Assembly (NCBI GenBank): GCA_018666295.1
Contig: JABIZW010000053.1
Span: 1 to 7,275, forward strand
Direction of reading: 5' to 3'
Length of the DNA stretch: 7,275 nucleotides
Source of the DNA: Halieaceae bacterium
Lineage (GTDB): Bacteria; Pseudomonadota; Gammaproteobacteria; Pseudomonadales; Halieaceae
Of this stretch, positions 1 to 5,487 are shown piece after piece. The translations under genes were made by a program, and so were the position numbers. Each line of letters starts with the position of its first letter. Positions within the stretch are counted from its first letter, which is position 1. The notes beneath the pieces are model-generated. The model was not told the DNA's origin, searched no databases, and saw nothing but the letters and a program-made list of their open reading frames with translations.

Positions 1-294
1 ATGGCCTATGGCACTTCATCGGGCGTAAGCATCCGAAATGAAGGCGGTACTTTCGGTACTATCGAAGGTTCAAACGGCTTGGGACTCCCCTCAAACTCGC
101 GTTACATCAATGATTCGGCACTGTCGATGAATGTGGGCGTGGGTTATGGCCGAGACAATTGGACGGCCGAGCTCTACGTCAACAACATCACCAGCGAAGA
201 AGGCTATGTTGTCCAGCCTGCAGGTAAGTACACGCCTGAGTCATCAATGATGCGTCCGCGCACTATGGGTCTGAGATTGAGCTACAGCTTCTAG
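1..294 (+). CDS. TonB-dependent outer-membrane receptor, C-terminal fragment (5' end outside window)
   Basis: This is the last ~97 residues of a TonB-dependent receptor, the outer-membrane 22-strand beta-barrel family that takes up siderophores, vitamin B12, glycans or other large ligands using TonB energy. What can be seen are alternating hydrophobic/polar barrel strands: 'ALSMNVGVGYG', 'WTAELYVNNIT' and the closing strand after 'RPRTMGLRLSYSF'. The protein ends in an aromatic Phe, which is the BAM recognition signature of outer-membrane barrels. 'LYVNNIT' followed by a loop and 'RPRT.GLR.SY.F' is the usual end of this family. The ATG at base 1 is almost certainly internal, since a whole receptor has roughly 700-1000 residues, so plug domain and TonB box lie to the left. 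The ligand cannot be told from this piece. The gene ends in TAG and is followed at once by an intrinsic terminator. Confidence 0.85.
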   Translation: MAYGTSSGVSIRNEGGTFGTIEGSNGLGLPSNSRYINDSALSMNVGVGYGRDNWTAELYVNNITSEEGYVVQPAGKYTPESSMMRPRTMGLRLSYSF

Positions 295-315
295 ACCACT
301 ATTTGAAGCAAACCC

Positions 316-348
316 AAAAAGGGGTGACACTACGTCACCCCTTTTTTT
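316..348 (+). terminator. Rho-independent terminator after the TonB-dependent receptor gene
   Basis: A perfect 8-bp GC-rich stem, GGGGTGAC (321-328) with GTCACCCC (334-341), closes a 5-nt loop and is followed directly by seven T (342-348). Five A before the stem (316-320) pair with the first five T, which extends the helix to 13 bp and gives the A-tract/T-tract symmetry of a terminator that could work in both directions. It starts 22 bp after the receptor stop codon, so it most likely separates receptor transcription from the sulfotransferase genes downstream. Confidence 0.93.
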
Positions 349-373
349 GTCTGCAAAACAGGGACGACACATC

Positions 374-402
374 AGTAACGCCACATAGGTACCTAGTAAC
401 GC
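374..402 (+). repeat. Direct repeat AGTAACGC x2 flanking a 10-bp palindrome, just before the TPR-sulfotransferase start
   Basis: The octamer AGTAACGC occurs at 374-381 and again at 395-402, a 21-bp period that is two helical turns. Between them, overlapping the second copy by one base, lies the perfect palindrome TAGGTACCTA (386-395). The second copy ends one base before the ATG at 404. This would place both copies on the same DNA face, as for a tandem activator or repressor site, but an 8-bp match can arise by chance. I see no convincing -35/-10 pair in the 295-403 gap. Confidence 0.4.
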
Positions 403-403
403 T

Positions 404-2398
404 ATGAGTGACATCTCTCAGCAATTAATAGACGCGCAACAAGCACTGGTGAATAAAGACCTCGACGCGGCCAACCGTATTATTGCCGGTCTCGCGACGG
501 CGCATCCAGACGATCCAAACGTTCGGTATCTCGCCTGCTTACTGTTGCGCTTGCAAGGTTGCAATGATGAAGCCATGCAAAGTCTGCAGTCGCTTACCTC
601 AGACGTGCCAGACCACGCGCGCGCCTTTCAGGAGATGACCACGGTTGCTCTGGCGATTAATGAACCCAAACTCGCACACGCGGCAGCCGAGCGTGCTGTG
701 GAGCTTGACCCGGCATTGATGCAGTGTTGGCAATTCCTTATTCCCCTGCGCCGGAAGTTCAGCCCCTCATTGGCGGAGGCTGCGGCGGCTCAACTGGACT
801 TTTTAAGGTCACTGCCGCCCGAATTGAGAACCGTCATTAGCTACCTCGCCAACAACAAAGTGCAAGACGCCGAGCGCCTTGCTAAGCACTTTTTACGAGA
901 CAACAAGACCCACCCGGAGGGAATGCGGCTCTTGGCCGAGGTCCTCACCCGGAAAAATATTTTAGATGAGGCGCAGTTTTTACTCGAGACACTGGTCGCG
1001 CTTCAGCCCAAAATGATCCCAGCACGACTTCAGCTCTTTCACGTGTTGATGCGACGCCAGCGTTTTCACTCGGCCTTTGACATTGCCGCTTCACTGAACA
1101 AAGACGCGCCAACCGACACCGGTGAAATTAAACGAGCGTATGCGGCGGCGGCATTTGCCGTGGGAAATATTGAGGAAGCCAAAGACCTGTACGCCCAACT
1201 TGCCAAAAGCGCCCCCGCTGACCATCTCATTCCTATCAGTCAGGGCCATATTTTCAACGCGATTGGTGAACGAGAAAATGCCGTTGCCGCCTTCCAGCGA
1301 TGCATCTCGCTAAAACCCGCACACGGTGACAGTTACTGGTCGCTTGCGAATACAAAATCGTATCGCTTCGATGATGATGAAATAGCGTCCATGCAGAAAA
1401 TAGAAGAGAGCGACGCACTATCGACGCTCGACAGAGTGCAAATTTGTTTTGCACTCGGAAAGGCCCTTGAAGACAAAAATCTCTTTGATGACGCCTTTAA
1501 CTACTACGATCGCGGGAATTCGCTCAAGCTCCCAACAACGCACTACGACCCAGTACAACTGAGAAAACGTGTGCAAGCACAAATTGACGTCTGCACAAGC
1601 GAGCTCTTTGAAAGTCGACAACACGTTGGCGTGCAAAATATCGACCCGATTTTTATCGTCGGCTTACCGCGAGCTGGATCGACGCTGCTTGAGCAAATAC
1701 TGGCCTCTCACTCGCAGGTCGATGGCACCATGGAGCTGCATAATGTTCTCGATCTTGCAAAGCGCTTGCGGGGTCGCGACGCAGATCAGGACGGGACTCC
1801 GCGTTATCCGGCTATTTTAGGCGATCTCGATAACGACTTATTCGCTCAGTTTGGAGCGCAATTTATCGATCAAACACGTATTTACCGCGGATCAGGCCAT
1901 CTGTTTATCGACAAGATGCCTAACAATTTTTTCCATATTGGACTCATCAAGCTGATCCTGCCAAACGCAAAAATCATCGATGCTCGGCGCCATCCAATGG
2001 CCTGTTGCTTTAGCGGTTACAAGCAGCTATTTGGTGAAGGACAGGAATTTTCTTACGGGCTGAGTCAAATTGGCGAGTACTACAAGGAATACGTTCGGCT
2101 GATGGCGCACTGGGATGCCGTCTTACCCGGACACGTATTACGGGTAAACCACGAGGATGTTGTTGCTGATTTAGAAACTCAGGTCCACCGAATATTGGAC
2201 TATTGTGGTCTCGAATTTGAGTCCGCCTGCCTTGAATTTCATAAAACAGAACGTACGGTACGGACACCCAGTGCTGAGCAAGTGCGACAACCCATATACA
2301 CGTCTGGGCTTGAGCAGTGGAAAAACTTTGAGCACTATTTGGCGCCGCTCAAAGAGGCCCTAGGTAGCGAGTTACTCAATGAATACCAGATCGACTGA
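404..2398 (+). CDS. TPR-repeat sulfotransferase (tyrosylprotein-sulfotransferase-like, Sulfotransfer_1/3 fold)
   Basis: A predicted cytoplasmic enzyme of 664 residues that would transfer sulfate from PAPS to an unknown acceptor. Residues ~1-380 are helical tetratricopeptide repeats; good examples are 70-105 (ending AVELDPAL), 170-205, 241-275, 276-312 (ending ISLKPAHGDSYW) and 345-375. Residues ~413-655 form the sulfotransferase domain. It has the 5'-phosphosulfate loop 'IFIVGLPRAGSTLLEQ' (416-431), a candidate catalytic Glu444 in 'GTMELHNV', 'DKMPNNFFHIGLI' (503-515), and the 3'-phosphate motif 'DARRHPMACCFSGYKQLF' (526-543) with Arg528 or Arg529 and Ser537. The C-terminal 'QVRQPIY.SGLEQW' loop is typical of TPR-sulfotransferases. 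There is no signal peptide or membrane segment. The ATG has only a poor Shine-Dalgarno (AGG at 387-389), but the TPR start fits. Relatives include tyrosylprotein sulfotransferases, so a protein or peptide acceptor is plausible. The TPR array would be a docking surface; the substrate remains unknown. Confidence 0.92.
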   Translation: MSDISQQLIDAQQALVNKDLDAANRIIAGLATAHPDDPNVRYLACLLLRLQGCNDEAMQSLQSLTSDVPDHARAFQEMTTVALAINEPKLAHAAAERAVELDPALMQCWQFLIPLRRKFSPSLAEAAAAQLDFLRSLPPELRTVISYLANNKVQDAERLAKHFLRDNKTHPEGMRLLAEVLTRKNILDEAQFLLETLVALQPKMIPARLQLFHVLMRRQRFHSAFDIAASLNKDAPTDTGEIKRAYAAAAFAVGNIEEAKDLYAQLAKSAPADHLIPISQGHIFNAIGERENAVAAFQRCISLKPAHGDSYWSLANTKSYRFDDDEIASMQKIEESDALSTLDRVQICFALGKALEDKNLFDDAFNYYDRGNSLKLPTTHYDPVQLRKRVQAQIDVCTSELFESRQHVGVQNIDPIFIVGLPRAGSTLLEQILASHSQVDGTMELHNVLDLAKRLRGRDADQDGTPRYPAILGDLDNDLFAQFGAQFIDQTRIYRGSGHLFIDKMPNNFFHIGLIKLILPNAKIIDARRHPMACCFSGYKQLFGEGQEFSYGLSQIGEYYKEYVRLMAHWDAVLPGHVLRVNHEDVVADLETQVHRILDYCGLEFESACLEFHKTERTVRTPSAEQVRQPIYTSGLEQWKNFEHYLAPLKEALGSELLNEYQID

Positions 2399-2403
2399 AC
2401 TCA

Positions 2404-3030
2404 GTGATCTTCTCACGCTCGCGTAAATTCATTTTTTTTGCGGTGCCTAAAACGGGCACTCATGCCGTTCGAGCGGTATTGAGGCCCTTTCTTGCTGACG
2501 AGGACTGGGAGCAACAAATGCTCACCGCTCAAATGCACTCTCCTATTCAAGCGCTTGCAAATATCGGGCACGGTCATATTTCTTATCAGCAACTGTGTCA
2601 CTCAGTAGGTGAAACAACAACCAAGTCTTATTTCCGTGTTGCCTTTGTGAGACATCCGATTGAACGCTTTATGTCAGTGTGTGCGTTTTTAGCACGAACT
2701 GACAGCAGCTACTCACAGGATCCGCTGGCCTGGTCGAAGCGCGCATTTCAATTTGAACGCTTCAGAAAGCGCGTCTTAGTCAGACCTCAGACCGAACTCC
2801 TGACCGATAAAGACGGGCAGATCGCCATGTCTTTCATCGGGCGCTACGAATCCTTAGACGCTGACTTAGCGCAAATTTGCCGTCATCTAGGGGTTTCAGC
2901 GGAATCTTCAAAACCACAAAATGTGACGCAGAATGAGAAGCCGGCACTCTATTCAGATACCGCTTTTGTTAAGGAGCTCGAGGCGTTTTACGCTGACGAC
3001 TTCAGGCTGCTGGGGTACCCGCGGGACTAA
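2404..3030 (+). CDS. Sulfotransferase family 2 protein (PAPS-dependent, GTG start)
   Basis: A compact 208-residue sulfotransferase of the Sulfotransfer_2 type (the family of carbohydrate/heparan 2-O- and chondroitin sulfotransferases). The 5'-phosphosulfate loop 'FFAVPKTGTHAVR' sits at 11-23 with Lys16. 'HGHISYQQL' (56-64) carries His56 and His58, the H-x-H pattern that in heparan-sulfate 2-O-sulfotransferase is catalytic. The 3'-phosphate motif 'AFVRHPIERFMSV' (80-92) has Arg83 and Ser91, and 'FIGRYESLDADLAQIC' (144-159) is the usual C-terminal motif. The end 'FYADDFRLLGY' is also typical, so the protein is complete. The start must be GTG 2404 or close by: the frame opens at 2383 without an ATG, and the first ATG would remove the PAPS loop. 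It lies 5 bp after the TPR-sulfotransferase stop and has no clear Shine-Dalgarno, so translation is probably coupled. Acceptor unknown: sugar, lipid or peptide are all possible. Confidence 0.88.
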   Translation: MIFSRSRKFIFFAVPKTGTHAVRAVLRPFLADEDWEQQMLTAQMHSPIQALANIGHGHISYQQLCHSVGETTTKSYFRVAFVRHPIERFMSVCAFLARTDSSYSQDPLAWSKRAFQFERFRKRVLVRPQTELLTDKDGQIAMSFIGRYESLDADLAQICRHLGVSAESSKPQNVTQNEKPALYSDTAFVKELEAFYADDFRLLGYPRD

Positions 3031-3970
3031 ATTCAGCCACTCGCCGCGGCCTTAGCGCAGCCGCTAAAATTCGCTGGTTAATCACTGGATTAATCCCAAC
3101 CTTATTTGACGCCGTAACCAGCACTCGTGGATCGGGCGCCAGTTGCGATGCGGTCCGCTGAAGTATCTGCCGATAGTGCGCAAACGCGAGCTCGGCAAAG
3201 CCATGGAGACTCCAGATCTCGCGCCAATCATGAACGAGATCGAGAAGCAGGTAGCGGTAACGATTCATCATCTCGGGATTGTTATCCGGATTGGCTTCAC
3301 AATCACTCAACAGTTGCTCGACGATGGCGAGCATCTCCCCCGGCGCCATTACGGGCGCGACGGGAAACCGTTCCGTGCGCAAATTTGAACCGGGACTCTC
3401 GTCGAAGGGCACGTCTATTGGTTCCAGCTCTGATGCCTCACGAACGGTGCGCCAAAATCGCGAGGAACCGGCCAAATCAATAACGAGATGCACGCGTGAG
3501 ACACTGCTGTCGTTCACCACGCGGTGACGTCGCCACGAATCGAACAGCCAACTTTCACCCTCGACCATGTGCACCGACTCGTCACCGCAATAAAATAAGA
3601 CACCTGGATCGGTAATGATGGGGACGTGAATACGCACTCGGCTGACCCAGTGATAATTAAAATCCACATGCTCTGCGACTTGTGCACCAGGCTCTAAACG
3701 CATCAACCGCGAACGCGCCACCACCTCACCAAAGGACGCAATCGCATGGTGAAGATAAGGACTGGACGTAAGTGCTTTAGTCGGTTGCATGGCACCATCA
3801 AACGCGTGGTTCATTTCGCCATTCACGGAAACGAGTGGAACTGCCGAATTGCCAGGCAGACCTGAAGGATGGTCTAACCAAAAAGCAGACGGCAATAATC
3901 GCACTTCTTCGGCAAGACGCGCTGCGTCAAAGCGCCAAGGCAACTGAAGAAACGGTTGATTAAATTCCAT
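3002..3970 (-). CDS. Aspartyl/asparaginyl beta-hydroxylase-like 2-oxoglutarate/Fe(II) oxygenase
   Basis: A cytoplasmic 322-residue protein whose residues ~1-175 match the Asp/Asn beta-hydroxylase fold (COG3555-like), which couples 2-oxoglutarate decarboxylation to hydroxylation of a protein side chain. Iron ligands: His101-x-Asp103 in 'AEHVDFNYHW' and the distal His149 in 'WRRHRVVND'. Arg159 in 'SRVHLVIDL' is the likely 2-oxoglutarate-binding Arg, and 'RVRIHVPI' (111-118) plus 'EGESWLFDSW' (137-146) are family motifs. Residues ~180-322 are a mostly helical extension that I do not recognise. The frame can be extended to a TTG at 4042 (346 residues), but I choose the ATG at 3970. Its product begins 'MEFNQPFLQLPWRFD', as family members usually do, and the TTG lies inside the operator palindrome. 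The 3' end overlaps the sulfotransferase tail to tail by 29 bp. It is divergent from the MarR gene, so it is a natural regulatory target. A peptide or small-molecule substrate is equally possible. Confidence 0.85.
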   Translation of the reverse strand: MEFNQPFLQLPWRFDAARLAEEVRLLPSAFWLDHPSGLPGNSAVPLVSVNGEMNHAFDGAMQPTKALTSSPYLHHAIASFGEVVARSRLMRLEPGAQVAEHVDFNYHWVSRVRIHVPIITDPGVLFYCGDESVHMVEGESWLFDSWRRHRVVNDSSVSRVHLVIDLAGSSRFWRTVREASELEPIDVPFDESPGSNLRTERFPVAPVMAPGEMLAIVEQLLSDCEANPDNNPEMMNRYRYLLLDLVHDWREIWSLHGFAELAFAHYRQILQRTASQLAPDPRVLVTASNKVGINPVINQRILAAALRPRRVAEFSPAGTPAA

Positions 3971-4023
3971 CTGAGTATTACGCCACAAAGACGCCAAAGA
4001 TGACAGAATGTGCCTGCGTTCAA

Positions 4024-4053
4024 TTGAATACTTTGGATTCAAAGTATTAGACT
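4024..4053 (+). promoter_or_regulatory. Possible sigma70 promoter of the MarR-family gene
   Basis: TTGAAT (4024-4029, 4 of 6 to the -35 consensus) and TAGACT (4048-4053, 4 of 6 to the -10) are 18 bp apart. The 22-bp palindrome fills almost exactly the space between them, the classic layout for autorepression. A start site near 4060 would give a leader of about 22 nt to ATG 4082. A shorter-spaced alternative -10 is TATTAG (4045-4050). This rests on inspection of weak hexamers only, and I could not find an equally good minus-strand promoter for the hydroxylase. Confidence 0.35.
4027..4048. promoter_or_regulatory. Perfect 22-bp inverted repeat, likely MarR-type operator
   Basis: Arms AATACTTTG (4027-4035) and CAAAGTATT (4040-4048) are exact reverse complements separated by GATT. 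Its length, two-fold symmetry and AT-rich outer halves match the sites bound by MarR-family dimers, and it lies in the gap between the divergent hydroxylase and MarR genes. Binding here could control both directions. A partial half-site, CTGAGTATTA (3971-3980, 8 of 10 to the right arm plus its next base), sits next to the hydroxylase ATG. The assignment to this MarR protein is inference from position. Confidence 0.72.
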
Positions 4054-4081
4054 ATGCCCCCCAAAAGTGAAGCTTTTCGAT

Positions 4082-4561
4082 ATGCAATCGATGGACTTAC
4101 CAGATCACGTTCTCGTCGCGCTAAGGCGCATCATTCGTGCCACCGATCTACATTCGAGGAAGCTGGGCAAAAAGACCGGATTAACCACGCCTCAACTGGT
4201 CATTATCAAAGCCATCGGAGACCTCAAGGACCCAACCGTCTCAGACGTTGCCAAAGCGGTGAGCTTGAGTTTAGCGACGGTGACCACGATCTTAAATCGC
4301 CTAGAGCGCAACGGTCTCGTGAATCGTGTGCGGTCTTCTGTGGATCGCCGAAGAGTCATCGTAACGCTGACTGAGGCAGGTCAAACACTCAAAAGCTCTG
4401 CACCTAAACCATTACAAGACAGCTTTGTGGATCGCTTCAGCCGGTTGGCGTCGTGGGAACAACACTCGATTGTGGCCTCCTTAGAGCGTGTTGCAGCAAT
4501 GATGGATGCCGATGATCTCGACGCCGCACCGCTTTTGGCCAGTGGAGAAGACGTCGTTTAG
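4082..4561 (+). CDS. MarR-family winged-helix transcriptional regulator
   Basis: A dimeric MarR-type DNA-binding protein of 159 residues from ATG 4082. The N-terminal dimerisation helix reads 'LPDHVLVALRRIIRATDLHS'. It is followed by 'GLTTPQLVIIKAI', the helix-turn-helix with recognition helix 'SLATVTTILNRLERNGLV', and a wing carrying the family's D-R-R ('SSVDRRRVIVTLTEAG'). The C-terminal helices close the dimer. The protein contains no cysteine, so a thiol-redox switch as in OhrR is excluded and a small ligand is more likely. The frame also has GTG 4067 (164 residues) and ATG 4091. I prefer 4082 because a GTGAAG (4067-4072) lies 9 nt upstream as a weak ribosome site and a start site near 4060 would leave a sensible leader. 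It probably represses itself through the 4027-4048 palindrome and may control the divergent hydroxylase. The stop overlaps the convergent dehydrogenase stop by 4 bp. Ligand unknown. Confidence 0.88.
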   Translation: MQSMDLPDHVLVALRRIIRATDLHSRKLGKKTGLTTPQLVIIKAIGDLKDPTVSDVAKAVSLSLATVTTILNRLERNGLVNRVRSSVDRRRVIVTLTEAGQTLKSSAPKPLQDSFVDRFSRLASWEQHSIVASLERVAAMMDADDLDAAPLLASGEDVV

Positions 4562-5457
4562 TCGAGCGAATTCAGCACCGACTTCAATACAACGGAGAAG
4601 TCACTGCGTCCGAAACCGCGTTTCTGCAGTGCCTGATAGATGGTGCGCGCCTTTTCGCCAAACTCGGCGTCGACCTCAGACTGCCTCGCAAGCTCGGCGG
4701 CAAGACCCAAGTCTTTCACCATCAAGTCAACCATGAACCCCGGCACGTAGTCGTTTTCGGCTGGTGTGCCCGGCATGACACCCGGCCACGGATTATAAAC
4801 TTGTAACGACCAATTATTGCCCGAGCTTGCCTTCATAATCTCCGACTGAACAGCTGGATCGAGCCCGTTGGCGGCACCGATAGCAAGCGCCTCACAGGTG
4901 CCAATCATGTGAATAGCGAGCAACATGTTGTTAGCAGCCTTGGCGACTTGGCCGGCTCCTTCGGAACCCGCATGGAAAATTTTATTCTCGTCCCCCATGG
5001 CGCTAAGGACTTCTTTAGCACGCAAGAACGCATCAACCGCACCACCGCACATGAACGCAAGCGTTCCCGCTTGAGCCGCTGCAACGCCACCCGAGACGGG
5101 TGAGTCCATGAAGGCGATCTGTGCCTCCCTTGCTGCCGCATGCAGCTTTCTCGCTGTCATCGCGTCAATGGTACTCGCGTCCAGGACAAGCGTCCCCTCA
5201 GGGAGGTGAGCAAATAAACCTTCATCACCTAACATCACAGCTTCGACATGCTGCCCCGCTGGCAACATCGATAACACCACATCAACATCAGTCGCCGCGG
5301 CACGCGCGGACACAGCGGCACGCGCACCTGCGCTCACAACATCGGCTAATGCCGGCGCCGACAAATCGAAGGCATTCACCGACCAGCCTGCCTTAAGAAG
5401 ATTCTTAGCCATGGGGCCACCCATGTTGCCCAGACCAATAAAAGCGATTGTCTTCAT
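4558..5457 (-). CDS. mmsB: 3-hydroxyisobutyrate dehydrogenase (valine degradation)
   Basis: A cytoplasmic NAD-dependent enzyme that oxidises (S)-3-hydroxyisobutyrate to methylmalonate semialdehyde. Its 299 residues are the normal length for the family. The N-terminal Rossmann fold opens with 'IGLGNMGGPMAKNL' (7-20), the beta-hydroxyacid dehydrogenase signature. The substrate loop 'DSPVSGGVAAAQAGTL' (118-133) contains Ser122-Gly-Gly. 'GAGQVAKAANNMLL' (167-180) carries the catalytic Lys173 and Asn177, and 'DLMVKDLGLA' (244-253) carries Lys248. 'SSGNNWSLQVYNPWPGV' is typical of true HIBADH rather than of tartronate semialdehyde reductase. A good Shine-Dalgarno, GGAAGA (complement of 5461-5466), lies just before the ATG. 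The gene is 30 bp behind the hydrolase gene and last in the operon. I see no terminator, and transcripts probably run into marR on the opposite strand. Confidence 0.94.
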   Translation of the reverse strand: MKTIAFIGLGNMGGPMAKNLLKAGWSVNAFDLSAPALADVVSAGARAAVSARAAATDVDVVLSMLPAGQHVEAVMLGDEGLFAHLPEGTLVLDASTIDAMTARKLHAAAREAQIAFMDSPVSGGVAAAQAGTLAFMCGGAVDAFLRAKEVLSAMGDENKIFHAGSEGAGQVAKAANNMLLAIHMIGTCEALAIGAANGLDPAVQSEIMKASSGNNWSLQVYNPWPGVMPGTPAENDYVPGFMVDLMVKDLGLAAELARQSEVDAEFGEKARTIYQALQKRGFGRSDFSVVLKSVLNSLD

Positions 5458-5487
5458 GTGTCTTCCACTGTTGTGTGCGAGTACTTA

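Noticed and set aside
3052..3067. Hairpin TTAGCG-CAGC-CGCTAA just after the second sulfotransferase
   Set aside because: Only 6 bp, no T tract, and it lies inside the hydroxylase coding region; probably chance.
3087..3096. Ten-base palindrome GGATTAATCC
   Set aside because: Short, inside hydroxylase coding sequence and far from any start; expected by chance.
3127..3527. Several plus-strand open frames of 80-118 codons opposite the hydroxylase
   Set aside because: The translations are Arg/Ser-rich without family features and are shadows of the minus-strand gene, which has clear catalytic motifs.
4054..4374. 106-codon plus-strand frame starting just ahead of marR
   Set aside because: Overlaps marR in another frame, with a His/Arg/Ser-rich composition typical of an out-of-frame reading; the MarR frame explains the region.
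4602..4631. Nested inverted repeat CACTGC...GCAGTG around GAAAC-CGC-GTTTC, 40-70 bp after the marR stop
   Set aside because: It lies in conserved mmsB coding sequence (KRGFGRSDF region), the two stems are split by an uneven internal loop, and there is no T tract on either strand, so it does not qualify as a terminator.
4909..5396. Plus-strand open frames opposite mmsB
   Set aside because: Low-complexity shadow translations opposite a well-conserved dehydrogenase; no start signal or motif.
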